DNA from: Callipepla californica brunnescens
Lineage: Eukaryota; Chordata; Aves; Galliformes; Odontophoridae
Assembly (NCBI GenBank): GCA_023055505.1
Contig: JALIRH010000003.1
Location: 35,714,842-35,778,841, forward strand
Length of the DNA stretch: 64,000 bases
Direction: 5' to 3'
In this document: positions 13,263-26,237 of the stretch, in pieces
Position numbering within the stretch: position 1 is the first letter of the stretch
Layout: every line of letters begins with the position of its first letter
Position numbers and translations under genes: made by a program
Notes under the pieces: generated by a model
The model's database searches: none
Told to the model about the DNA's origin: nothing
What the model saw: only the letters and a program-made list of their open reading frames with translations

Positions 13263-15019
13263 AATAATTAAGTTCACTCAAAGTAAAGCAGTTCTCAAGG
13301 TTTCATGCTGGACATGGTATCTCATGTCAGTACCTAGTTTACTCTGTGAGGTACTGTCTCCCATGGCTAAAATCCAACATGTATTTTATGGATAGCAGAA
13401 TATCTCAAGGCACCTTCCACTGATGTAAACTGGTATAACACCACTGATTTTAATGCTTTATCCATTAATTGACATGGTGACATCAGCTTTTGCTAGCACA
13501 TGCAACACCATACATCTAAGATCTATAAAACATTAATGTCAGCGCCACAGAATCAAAATCAAATTTCCAAAACTCTGCTAATAATGCACAGTACTTTGAA
13601 TTAAAAGATGTTTGTTCCACTTTTTGTCCAAATGTTACTTTCTTTCTTCAATGTTCAATGGGACAATAAAGTTTTATGCTTTGATTTTGCAATATCAATC
13701 CACCACTCTGTAATCATAGATAATCAATTGTTCAAAGAGATTCTGAGAGTTTACAAAATTATACTGAATTGCAGCCATGTGGCCTAGCAACTCAGAGCTT
13801 GTTTAGAGACGTGTGAGACAAGACGATAAAATATACTTTCCAATAGAATAGAATTTTGCATAGAATTCCCTCATTACAAGGTTCTAGACTGTATACCTAG
13901 ATTAGGGTATTAGCATTTGTATCTTAACACAATGAAGATATTTCTGTAGGCAAGATAAGGTATGAACAATTCATTTAAGCTAAAGTGCAATACATTTGGG
14001 TACATACTGAGTAAATCTCTTGAGTATACACAGAAACAAATAGTTTGCAGACTGAAAACATGGGCCACAATATGCCCTAACTCAGTTTGCAAGGAATTAG
14101 CTGTTTTCTCTCTCACTTCGTGGCTCCTACATAAACATCTATAATGGGTCTGTTGGGAGAATAACGTTTTCCCAAATTATGGGAACTCCAGTCATCGTGA
14201 GGAAAGCCATAGAACAATGGCTGCCTTCTTGGGTCAAACCACAAGTAAAGTGACCAAACATGACATGGAAGAAACTGGCCATGAGCCCATCATACTTATA
14301 AAAACAACAAACATAATCAAAGAAAAAATCTTTGCACAGGAAATCTGGAGAAGTTACATGGCTGGGTCAGGATCAACCCAGGCCCTACAATGGTATATGC
14401 ACAGGCCTACCTCTGTCAGGAATTGTCTGAAACAATTAATTTTCATTCAATTCACTGAGGGCAGCAGACACAAAGAAAGTGCTTCAACTGCAATATAGGC
14501 ACAGGAATAAAATACTTCTAACAGTCAATGATTACAAAACATGGAGCAACCACATTTCTCTCTTAGCCAATTGTGTGAAGGCAGATGACACACTAATTGA
14601 TGGCACAGTAGAGGGGAAATGAGGAAAAGAAACACATATAGACTTTATCAAAGTATATTTTTTCTATCAAATGTTAGTTGCATACCACTGAGCTAAAGAA
14701 AGACCATGATACTTGGCCCACAGTTCCCCGACAATTTCTGCACTCTGAGGTTCGTTGATCTAGGCCTGAACTAACAGCTAGCGCAACTGGAAAATGCTCC
14801 AGCAAGCTGTTCTGCCAGTGCAGCAAAGCTGTCAAGGTAACCTATACAGCTTAGATAGGTTCTGGCCTACTACATCAACTTGAGCCACAGATTTTGTCAG
14901 CTAAAACCCTTCAAGACAAAATTTACAACTGTTCTGCCAGTACACATACCAGTTGTTCCTTAGGCAGGACCTCCAGTCTATCTCACAAGTCATGTCTAAT
15001 ATTTCTGATCTCTAAATTA

Positions 15020-15216
15020 CCTTTTCTCCCTTTTCCCAGATACTGTCTCCTATTTTCTTCTCAGTTTTCCTCCTTTATTTTCTGTATCATTCTTTCCTGG
15101 TCTCTTCACCCTTCTTGCATTTCCTTCTTTCACTATTCTTTATCCTATCAGGTTGTTTTTTCCCCCTCACCTCCTCTGTCATCTTCTCATTTTCCTTCCA
15201 CTCCTAGGCCCTGTCC
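15020..15216. repeat. Long pyrimidine-rich tract
   Basis: About 200 bases consist overwhelmingly of C and T with short interruptions, without a regular repeat unit. In the SMYD3 transcript (minus strand) it is purine-rich, so it is not a splice-acceptor tract for that gene. Confidence 0.85.
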
Positions 15217-15898
15217 AACTACTCATAACCAAGGTGACAGAAGGTGATTGCTCACTTGGCTGGATTACATGCAAGATACACATCTCTGAAGCAAGAGCTA
15301 ACAGCTGTTTCAAAGTAAACTCCCCATATGCAATGAAAATTATAACACATTAAGATTTGCAATAGTGTGCTGTGCATAAAGAATCAGGAAACTATTCATG
15401 GATCCACTACAAGTCCATTAATTTTTTTAGCCTAAAGGACATCTTTCTAAATTGGTACAGGAGGCAGACATGAAAAAAAATCTGTCAGTACTCTTTTGTG
15501 AGATATAGGAAAACCATATACCTAGTCTTCACTATTAACTATGAATCCATAAAGGATGAAACAGGCACCAAAATAAAAAATAGCATTTACTTACCTCAAG
15601 CAAAACCAAAATGTCACAGCCTCAGTTTGTAGCACAATGGGACATCTCCATTATCAATTTGTGATTTCTCTGAAATATGATTCAGATATCTCTTGGCTTT
15701 CTTTGGACTTCTGTAGTGGTTTGTATCTTGTGCTGAAACAGATGCATCTCAAACAGAGTGCAACAAAAGACCTCTCCTGTCAGAAGACTGTTTATTTCCC
15801 AGAAACACAAAGATCTTTCCTGGCGTCCCTTTGCAGCCGCATAATGGTGCCACAACATACTTTATGAATAAAGATTTATCTATCTTCTGAGATATATC

Positions 15899-15913
15899 TT
15901 TTTTTTTTTTTTT
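15899..15913. repeat. T15 homopolymer
   Basis: Fifteen T, followed by a short pyrimidine stretch. Confidence 0.9.
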
Positions 15914-16057
15914 CTCCCTCTGCTCACAGTGCTACACCAATCAATGTTCTTGATCCAGCCCCTCTCTGTTTCAACAAGACTCTATCAAAGCAACTTTGAC
16001 ACAAAAGACTAGTACTTACAAATGTTTCTCCTAATCATTTTCTGGCTTCCTGTAGGG

Positions 16058-16090
16058 TTTTTTTTTTTTTTTGTGTGTGTGTGTGTGTGT
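16058..16090. repeat. T15 followed by (GT)9 microsatellite
   Basis: A run of 15 T is followed directly by nine GT units. It is likely to be length-polymorphic. Confidence 0.97.
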
Positions 16091-18568
16091 AAGACCTATG
16101 ATTTACTTATCGGAGTCCTTGATATTTAGGGCAATTCTTTACATTACCTTCTCAGATTAACAGCTGATGAGTAGTACCTTCATATGATAAGGTATATTGC
16201 TCAGTTCTAGTCCTTACTCGGCTGGTGCTACAGTCAGTTGCTGTCCTTAGCCTTGAATAATCAGATCTGCTTTCATCCAGCACTACTATGAATATGCAAC
16301 AAGATGAATATGGTGACGGTGTTCTTGGTTTGACTTTTCTTAGCAGCTTTGCTGCGTGTCCATTCTAACTTTTCCACGCATGTTTTGGATGCCATTCTAA
16401 ATTTGGATGAGCACTGCTATGATGTTTAGGCCACATTTTTGAGATTTAACTTCAAGTCCCTTCAGAAACCTGGGTTACTATGGCAATTTTAGTACAAATT
16501 AATTTTTAAGTTAAAAAATAAGTCCATATATCCTACCAAAATTATGCATTGCTAGATGCTACCATTCTCTTTATGAGCGCATGTCTGGAATAGAAGCTGA
16601 ATGATACCCATTTCCAAACATAGGGTTTCTAAATTACAATGTAGTAGAAGGCTTAGATAATTTACCCATGTAAATGATCTTGTTTATTTGTTTCTATAAA
16701 GTGCAAATAATGCTAAACTTGCAAGTAATTTTTGAAAAATATGAATATTTCCTTTCATTGCTAGTTTGAGGTATTATACAGTGAATTCTTTAAAAACTGC
16801 AGTCTAATTTCTCTATGACATTTGTTTATGAATAGAAATGAGTCAAGAGGGAAATTTGGCTGTGCAAGGAAGTACACTGACAGCATGAACACTACTGGAT
16901 AGCAGAAGTATTTCCACCATCACATAAGTAGATTTGAAATGAATGCATTCAGATATGGAGAATGCCTTAGCATTTTAAAATATGAGAAAAGGAGTTAAAT
17001 GTAAACACACTGCACTTTTTTTTGTTTCCTACATCATATAACATGGATTAAGTCATCTCATACAGTATGCCATACAATATTATCCAACATCCACAACATA
17101 ACATTTTAAGCGAGTTTTATGTGGACAAATGATTTTTTCTTGTGTAAATAATGAAAATGGTTATCTGCCTCTCCTCTTAAAAGAGAAGTAATAAATGGAG
17201 AGATTACTGGCTTAAAGAGTACAGGAATGTCTTGTTTTGTCTACACTCCAGAGCACTTACACTCATCCCTCCCATTCTTTTTATCTCCTATTTTGGCAGT
17301 TTTGTCCTATTTCAAGAACAGTTGAGTCTCTTCCAAACCCTTCACCATCAAATCTCCTCTAGCTTGATCACCTCCAAGGCTCCTTCTCTGAATATCATTC
17401 TTGTGCCATTATCTGCAAAGTGCTCCTGACAAGATCACTAGACTCCACAGTCATCAGACCTGCCATCTGCATCACAAGCCTCACGTCCAGAGTAGGGTAT
17501 CAAAACATCACATACTCTCATTGTCAGTGCATTTGTAGCATGACTCTACAAGTAACAGTTTTATTTATACAGGCCTTCCATACTTGTAAAGCAGTTTACC
17601 CAGTATCTTTGTCACCCAGTAATCTTTTTATGAGTACAGTGTTAATTTTGCCCACCTTCATTACATGTTCTACTGTATCACATTTACTACTTTATTCAAA
17701 ACTCAATGAGCTCTAACAAATCTGTGAACAAGTCAAAATAGGCTGAAAGACAATTTATAAATACTTCATAGGGTATTTGACCAGAAGTCAGTTCTATACT
17801 TCGAGTTTACATGGACCATCTGAACTTATGACTTCATAATGTATGAATTTAAGGTGGATTCTTTCTGCTATGGTGCAAATGCTCCCACTGAAAACAAACA
17901 TAAAGCAAATTCACATTTATTTTGATTCACTTCCAAAGTAAATTGGGCCATGCTGAATTAAATCAAGAGAAACACAAGTATTTGAAAATATTAATGTACC
18001 TTAAAGTCTATTTGGGTTATGTACAACAGAAGTGAAACAAACAAAAAAATACACATCCCAAGAAATGAATGCAAAAATAAAATCCAGTGATGAAGATCAT
18101 GTACTGGCCCTCTCTTCAGATTAATAGTGGATGTTTTCTGACATTTCTAAGTGGATAGGAAGTAGCTAGAAAATTGGTTAATGCGGGCTAAGAAAAAATA
18201 TAATTGCTTTTCAGATACTAGATTTAAAATGGAGTAAGGCACAAAGTAGATACAATAACATATTTTGTGTTATTGGGTTAATAATCCTGCTGTGCTACCT
18301 TTTGATTCAAAATTGATGGTACAATAAGAGTAAATTATGAACTATTAATTAGAAGTGGCAGATTGTGCTTAATGTACTAGCAAATGCTAACCAGCAAACA
18401 CACAGTCAGTTGCTATAGTAATTCTGTACTCCTCTGAGGTCTTAGAAATCATTAAGGACTATGACGAATTTAGTCCTTTACAAAATATGTGCTTTCTCAT
18501 CACCTCATTTAGTGGATTTTCTGCACAATCCCCATGTGCATACTGTACACATCACACGGTGTCTAATC

Positions 18569-18590
18569 AAATTCAAATATATTTGAATTT
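18569..18590. repeat. 22-base perfect palindrome
   Basis: AAATTCAAATA is followed immediately by its exact reverse complement TATTTGAATTT, with no spacer. It is entirely AT-rich apart from one C and one G. Confidence 0.95.
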
Positions 18591-21500
18591 TTATTAAATG
18601 CTGACCTTTCCAATATACATTTCATTTGTGCTCATATCTAATATATACGTCGTGATCCCAAATAGTCCTCAGTGCTATGTTTAAACCAAAGTGTGAAAGC
18701 ACTTTACTAGGAAAAATGGAATCAGATCAAAAAATAATAAAAGATTTTTAAAGAAAAGTACAATAGTTAATTATCACAAACCTAAAATCTGAGAGAAATT
18801 CTCCCATGTGTAAGGGGCCAGCACAGGTCCTGTGCATCAATTAGGCCCACTTAAAACACATTTTAAAGGCTTAGAAAGGATTTATGTGGTACATAAGCCT
18901 GAGGCTGTCTGTCAGCATGTGAATTTCATCCTGTATGAATATACCTGTCAAAATAGATGAAATCTGAACATTAAGGAGGCTGTTAGCAAATCAAAATCTA
19001 AATTCTCAGTCATTGTCCCCGCTATCGTATTTGTCATCTACTCTTTTTTATAGCGAAACAAAGTGGTTATACACACAAAGGAAGTGCAAGCAACTGCAGC
19101 TTCAGTACTAAACTTTCTCATTTCAGTTGCCTTAAACAGGAAGATGGATAGTACTCTCTGAAGAAAAAGATTGTTTCTCTCTTTTTCTCTTTAAGGAACA
19201 GGTTTTAGTGGTACTCAATCTATGCAAGGAAATGTAGGTCAAGACAAACACTGTACTGAGTTCCCAATATACACAAGGCTTCAATTACCTATTTTGTTCA
19301 TGTAAATAGAGGGCATAAAATGCATGATTAAATTGCACCTAAGGATAGGTGCACCTAAGGAGCTTGAATTTGATCCCTGATGAACAATTATTTAGGATTC
19401 ATGGAAGAAAGAATTCTAAAATCTGGAATCTCTAGAAGTTCAACAACTGAACAGAAAACAAACTTTTTATTCAAGACATGATGCATTTTGACAAGTAGCC
19501 AATTACCTGGGACTCATATAAAATTGTGAAAAAAGGGAAAACAGATTAAAATAATTTTCTCTGTAATTCCCAGTGGAAAAAAAAAAAGATACTTCAGGCA
19601 TGGAAACTGCACTGACAGTGCTACAGAAATCAGGCTTGATATTCCACTAGGCTTACCCCTTTGGATCCTACCTGATCATATGATCACAGACCGGAGACAC
19701 CTTTTCTGTTTAAAATAAACTTCATTTCTGTGCTTTTTCCTTTGTATCTCTTCTTCTTTCCTGTCATGCCAAATTGCCAAAATATCACTGTCACCTCGTT
19801 TAAATCTCTCTTTAGAATTCACATATTATGCAGTGCCTGAAGAAAGCACAGTCTGAAACTCTCCCAAGCCCCACAGCTTAGATATCCTCTAGTCATTCTT
19901 GACTAGAGTTTCATGAGAGACATTGTCTATCTGCCAATCTGAGCTCTGCAGTCATTTCATGCCATGCTAGTGCATGTTACACTGCATCATCTAAGCATTT
20001 GAGCAGTAACTCCATTTCTACTCAAGAAAACATCTAAAAGAAATGCTGAATTAGCTGCTTAGTTTACCTCTGTGATGAGAGTAACTCTCATGTTTGAACT
20101 CTTCCTAGAGCTACGTGCTGTTGGTTCGCCACAGTTAACAAATAATCAGTTCTGCTACTATACCTGAACATGACCAGAAAAATTTCACGTGAGAGTAAGA
20201 TTTATCCAACAGAATATTCACACACACAAGCATCTAATTTTGATACCCAAATGGGAAGCTAAATATTCACAGGTTCACTGGTCAAAGCAGAGTCAAGGAC
20301 TTCTTGAAGAGGAAACTCTGAAAACCTAACTCACTCTGATGAATATTTCCTAGCATTAATAATTCAAGATAACATTGTGAGCTGAGTTATCTGTCATGTG
20401 GACTCAGACTTCTCACTGTGTGGGCAATTTGCACCACAATTTGACTCTCCGACTTGAAATGCAGACAAAATGATTAATTTTGCTTGCGATTTACTAATCT
20501 TTGACACAGAAGCATGAGGATGGTGCCTTCATATAGGAATGTCACGCCTCCAAAAAGTGAAGCCAACTAGCTGCAAAATTCCTCCTTTAATTATGCTGGA
20601 TGTTCCAACTTCATCGGTGATTGCATTTAGTAAATGCTATAGCAATAAATGCCTACAGACTCAGAACACAATCCTCAGAGGGTCGCAGCTCCTAATTTCT
20701 TTGGAAAAGAGACACAATCTACACCATGAAAAATTTAATTGCACTTTAATTATCAGTTAGCCGAATAGCATGAGATATGTATGCCTTCATTTCTTAATAG
20801 CTTCTGCTGCTTCCAGGAAATTGTGGAAAGAAATAATAGAAGCCATGAGTTTTATTTTTGTCTGACTCCACCATTCTTTTTTTTTTATTTTATTTTAAGG
20901 AAAAAAAAATCATATGAAGATTCAGATTCTTCTGGATCAGTCATAACCCAGGAGGAACACTAGCAATAATGAACACTAATACACAAGCACAGCTGCAGTG
21001 TTCACATCAGTGGCAAGCAAAAACAAAAATTTGCCCCATCATTTGAGTTCTGCTACATTAAACTGATAAAAAGCCCTTGGCTGGCCGACTCAAGGTTACT
21101 TCTTTGTTTTATAAGGTCAGAGCTTTAGCATTTGAAAAATGTTTTGTATATTGCAATATTTACCATATTTCCTTCAACAGAGAATTCATAATCATTCAGG
21201 AATAGCACAAAATATGCCTTACATAAGGAAACCCTTAGCAACAAAAACATATCAGCATTTAGAAGGATTTTTTTAAACAGATTTATAGCCAATGAGAAAC
21301 ATTAAGCTGAATGCATTGCAATCTAGCCTGGCTTTTATAAAATACACCACGCACGGTACCATTGGAACAGCATGCAAAGGCAACATGTTGACAAAGCTTC
21401 TGTAGTGTCTAAATCTTCACACAATTAATTAAAAAAATACATTAAAAAGGGTTCCCCTTTAGATTTAATGCAGAAATTGAGGAAAGACAGCATGTCTTCA

Positions 21501-21844
21501 TTTTGGCCCCAACATCTTCTGTTCATACTGACCTCAAGCACAGGAGACCTTTTTAACTATAAGAGTATTGTTGAATTATTTAATCCAGTGCATACTATGT
21601 CACGCCACTGGAGAATTCAAAAGAATAGAAAGCATGTGATAAGGAGAAACCTTTTCTCCATCCATTCTAAGGGAATGAGGGTGGAAAGAAAACTTATGTT
21701 AGAAGCTTTGTGCTACTTACCATAGCAGATCTGCTTGACCACAGCATATGCGCATTCATTACAAATGAACATCAGTTACAAATGCAAGAAATGTGTAATG
21801 GGGAAATACTATCTTCAGAAAATATGTATCAGGCACAGTGATGC

Positions 21845-21925
21845 AAACCATTTTACATGCTATTACTGAGTTTTCCCATTTTTAAAAGAGAAGTTAACCA
21901 GTGAAATAGTCACACAGTAGCCATT
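21845..21925 (+). repeat. Possible MIR-type SINE remnant
   Basis: TTTTACATGCTATTACTGAG, TTTTCCCATTTTTAAAAG, AGAAGTTAACCAGTG and GTCACACAGTAG occur in the order found in MIR elements. The match is weaker than at 10311-10444 and the family is uncertain. Confidence 0.4.
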
Positions 21926-22497
21926 ATAAATTATCTGGAGGTGAAGAAACAGTGTTGCTCATTGTGATAAATCTTCATCACTCCTTTGCTGAAAAGATAC
22001 CGCCCAGAGGAAAACATTTGGCCTCTGAAGACAGAGAACTGTCAAAGCTGAAATATTAAAGTGCTCCCACTTTGTTATCACATCAGGATTCAATACTATA
22101 CTGAAAGTGTAAATGAGACAGAACTAAGTATTTTCATTTGAAAATTAAAGAGGAAAGATCTTGAAAGGAAGACCACAATTTCACTGTATTGCTTATCCTA
22201 TATTATCCTATGTAACAGTTTAAATGCCCCATGGTTATTCAGAGTAATAATAAGAACCAGGAAAAAGGCATACGCTTACCTATGTATAACGAACCCATTA
22301 AAGCACCATTATCGAGCTTGATTATTCAGTAGATAAGAGTCACTCGCTGGAGGCAAGTAACTTTGAGCTGCAGCTTGCATGTATAAGTATGTTTAAAGTC
22401 CCCAAGTTTATGCTGTAATTATTATCAATGAAAACAGAAGGCAAGATGAAAAATAACCAAACAGCATGTATCTCTTTTTTGATTTGTTTCAGTTTTC

Positions 22498-22560
22498 ACA
22501 GAATCATAGAGTGGCTTGGGTTGGAAGGGACCTCAAGGATCACCAAGTCCCCCAACCTCC
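22498..22560 (-). repeat. CR1 LINE, very short 3' end
   Basis: About 63 bases match the CR1 3' terminus in reverse (CACAGAATCATAGAGTGGC, then GGGTTGGAAGGGACCTCAAGG). The similarity stops abruptly where a CTTT/CTTC tract begins at 22566. It is a strongly 5'-truncated copy. Confidence 0.92.
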
Positions 22561-22565
22561 CTGTT

Positions 22566-22637
22566 GCTTTCTTTCTTCCTTTCTTCCTTCCTTTCTTTCT
22601 CTCTTTCTCTCTCTTATTTTTTTTTTTTATTTTTTTA
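22566..22637. repeat. (CTTT/CTTC)n microsatellite and T tract
   Basis: An imperfect CTTT/CTTC/CTCTTT run of about 50 bases passes into a T-rich tail. It begins six bases after the truncated CR1 copy at 22498-22560. Confidence 0.95.
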
Positions 22638-23119
22638 ATGTGGGAAATGTGGACTTCTTAATAGCAGAATATTTCTTTAAAATGAAAACCTGGAAAGCTT
22701 CAATGTTTCCATGGCATTTTAAAGACTGACTAGAGGTTACAGGGAGGTTAATTTTAGCCATCTCTTTCTTATTGTTGGGCTCTTTCATTCCCACAGGTTT
22801 TCTGTGCATAGCATGAATATCACATAGGCAATACAGCACTGAAATAAGAGATTAGAGCATGGATAACAGAAGAACAGTTAAATGAGAAATCAGAAACTTT
22901 AGTTGCTGCAACACAAGTGTTTCTGAAAGGATCTGCATTAGAGGGTAATACTCTTCCTGAGCACTAGCTCTATTTCCTCACTCTGAGGTGACTAATCACA
23001 GAAGCACAGGTATTAAATCAGTTAATGTGAATGTTAATCAGTGAAATGTGTCAAAAGTAGATGAATTCAACCTTGCAGTATTCATGGAATGGAAACAATA
23101 CCCTGGGGCAGTTACAGAA

Positions 23120-23245
23120 GTACATGATAGTAATTATATTAAAGGAGATAACCAATGTGGATTTAGAGAAGCAAGAACCTCCCTAACTAATCTACTTGAC
23201 CTTTATCATGAGGCTAAAGACAAAGCTGATAACGGGCTTTGAAAA
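23120..23245 (+). repeat. CR1/L3-type LINE, reverse-transcriptase fragment
   Basis: The plus strand encodes DNQCGFREARTSLTNLLDLY, which resembles the reverse-transcriptase motif of CR1-clade LINEs (usual form close to NQHGF-KGRSCLTNL--FYD). The frame stays open for about 64 codons and then stops. The divergence and absence of flanking CR1 similarity point to an old, decayed insertion. CR1 against the related L3 branch cannot be decided by eye. Confidence 0.72.
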
Positions 23246-24154
23246 TGGAAGATCATATTTCTATTTTCAGGAGGTCACGTAGACATACACAACAAATAGA
23301 TGAGAGAAGTAAAAAGGAAAACATCTTCATTATAAAACCTTTGAAAACTCTTAAGAAAGCACATGTTCCATGGGAACACCTTTAACTGTCCACTGAAGCA
23401 CACAGAAGTGCTGCGATGCAACAGCAACACTATGGGATGAGCATTTGTTGCATCATCTACAGCCTAAGATTGCATTGTAACATAAAAAAGCCAGAATGTG
23501 TAGTTCCATGTGAAATAATGGCTTGTCCAAACCTAAGAAAAGCGGGAAAATGCATACAACCTACAGAGATTTTCACACAAGCCAAAATTTGATTTAACAG
23601 ACTAAGCAGTTATAGCACAAGAAACCTCTTTGTATACTAAACTTCTCTTTTTTTTAATTTTTTTTCTTTTCCCTCCATCAAGACAGCAGATGAATTTAGG
23701 GATGTGTATGCTGGATAAAAGTTACACAGATACACCTACTCTCTAAAACTGTGTCTTTCTTGAAACTGTTCTAGTTTGTGATAATCTGCAGACAGTTTAG
23801 GCATGGAATGCACAGGCCATAGTGAAGTTCAACATTTTGTCAGTCATATTCAAAGACCACAGAAATTAATGAGGTTTGGACCATGGATCACATCCTCACA
23901 GTTTCATTTCACTCTAACAAAATTCCAAGGTGTTCATCTGCCCACATGGAATGAAGCAGCCAGGCTATAGCGCAGTGATTATTTTCCCCATTCCTACATT
24001 GTCTGGGCAGGAAAAGGAAGTAAAATGAGGGGCCGCTAGTGATGACAGAGATTCATGTACTCAGGTTGTGAAGTAACGGGGAATAAATGATAGAAATTAC
24101 AAAAATACAATCCACCCCTCCCCAGAACCTTCTTCTATCATGCTAAAGGAGTCA

Positions 24155-24178
24155 AAATAAATAAATAAATAAATAAAA
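24155..24178. repeat. (AAAT)n microsatellite
   Basis: About six AAAT units in an otherwise unremarkable stretch. Confidence 0.95.
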
Positions 24179-26200
24179 ATGAAGGTAACAGGCTGGAGAC
24201 AGACAAGAAGTAAGGAGTGTAAGAATTTGAGAGGAAGGAGCCCAGTCCAAAACACCTCCCTGATGTGAGTTGCTGAGACAAAGAGAAAATGAAGAACATT
24301 CACTGTGGGATTGTAGAAAAATCATACTGCCTCTACCAATTGCTTAGGAGTTTCTTAGGCTGGGAAAGCCAGTAACTGTTCAGGAAGTGTAAGAACACAG
24401 GAGAAACAAACTATGTTTGTAAATGAGACCATCTAGTAAGGCCGGACATAGTGATAAAAACATATATATATAGTCCACAGATAATGTGCACTTGTACTCA
24501 CAAAAAAAGTCTTGTTCCAAACATTTAAAATATTATAAAACCCAAACAGCCATCTGGAGATGTACACATTGCTTCTTTTCTCTCCTCATTTCAGAAATGC
24601 ACTAGAAACAGCAAGAAATATTTTGTCCTTCACTATCAAACGGAACATATTTTCCTTGATTTTTAACTGAATTTATAAGATCTCAGATTTTGTTTCACAG
24701 TCCACAACAACTTGAATTCTTCTGAAATAAATACTCATAGCATGTATATTCCAGTCACAAGTGTGAATTTTTAAGGTTAAAACTTGGTTCTCATAATTAG
24801 AGCCATTAGCAAGGATTCCAAGATGGGTTTGTGCTTGCACAGAATCTTGCTGAAGCCTTATCTCCCTTTTTTAATGCCAGTGTTTGCCTGGCAGTACCTC
24901 ACCGTTAAGCTAGTTTGGAAGGAAGAAGTTTATCCAAGAGAGAAAACCCAAGCATAGGATTAAACAGGTTCACAGAATAGTCACAAAGTAAAATATTTTG
25001 AAATACATTTGTTTAAAGAATTCCAATAGAAATAAATCTGTGATGTCTGTTTATGAATGTACTGTGGGGATATATGAAATATTGGAAACAAATTCGTTGT
25101 TATCCCTTGCTTGCTCAGCTCTAGCCATAATTTGCTCTGTTCAAACCCAATTCTAGCATCAGTGATGGAGGCCCTTAACCTTTGGATTAGTCCAGTCACG
25201 TTGTGTGGAATTGGCACACACTCAACTTTTGAAAAATGGTTACAGGGAACTACAAAATGCAAGATGGTGATATACCCTAATGTAGCAAGTCCCAGGGTGT
25301 GGACCCTTGGGAATGGCTCTGGGTTATGAAAGAGCCTTTCTCTTGAATCAAATACCTCAATTTTAAGAGTTGGGAAAGCATCCAAAAGTGAATACTGCCT
25401 GTAAAAGGGGCACCAGTTGGACTGGGGAAGTGGAGTCAGTATTACTGAATGAAAGCAGAGGCTGGAAACTCGTCATCCTTCTAAGAGAAAAGGCTTGCAT
25501 TTGGAAAAGAAAGCAAATGCAGGGAAGGAGTGGGAGAGGAGATAATTGGGCAAAAAAATAAAGATATCTTTTGGTACATGAGATAGAGAAACGAATGTCC
25601 AAAGGTGGCAAAATAAGTAATTCCTGGAGGTTTTTTCTGCAGCAAAACAATCTTTGCAAAAAGAAGTTGATGGTACACTGCCATCAGTATACTGATTAGC
25701 TAAAGCTATCAAAAGAATGCCAGGACACCTAACAAACTGTGACATCCAATAGTCATAGTCTGCCTACACTAATAAAAGAAGCAACCCTCCTGAGATTAAA
25801 CTTTCCATTCTGACCAGCAGTATTTCCTCATACCTGCGAGAAGCTTCCAGTGAGCAACCACAAAACTACTTCATTAGCTTTCAGCAAATCTCTCATTAAA
25901 ACACCTCATGTCACAGTTCCTGGCTAAAATCTAGATCATGCAGGACCTACTGACAGATCATTCATGCTCACAGCAGTCAGGCTGTCCAAGGCTGGAAGGG
26001 TCTGGTCATACTTGATCTTATTGTTAGTGGGTTCTTTCCTGACAGCCTGGCTTTATCTTCTCCCATGAAAGCTTAGGAAAAAAAATTTTTCAGCCTGATA
26101 GTATGATTTACGGGGACATCATCTGTCTGTCAGCACTTCTCTAGTGAATTCTGAGTACATTGGCTAATGTCAACTAAATTTGGGACTGCAGCAGAATTCT

Positions 26201-26201
<1 letters not shown>

Positions 26202-26232
<31 letters not shown>
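26202..26232. repeat. A31 homopolymer
   Basis: The longest homopolymer in the window, 31 uninterrupted A. No AATAAA-type signal or recognisable retroposed body precedes it. Confidence 0.97.

Positions 26233-26237
<5 letters not shown>

Noticed and set aside
24981..25385. 134-codon open frame, minus strand
   Set aside because: No family resemblance; overlapping open frames on the other strand show that the region is simply poor in stop codons.
25980..26040. CCAAGGCTGGAAGGGTCTGG, considered as a CR1 fragment
   Set aside because: Short partial resemblance without the rest of the CR1 3' end.
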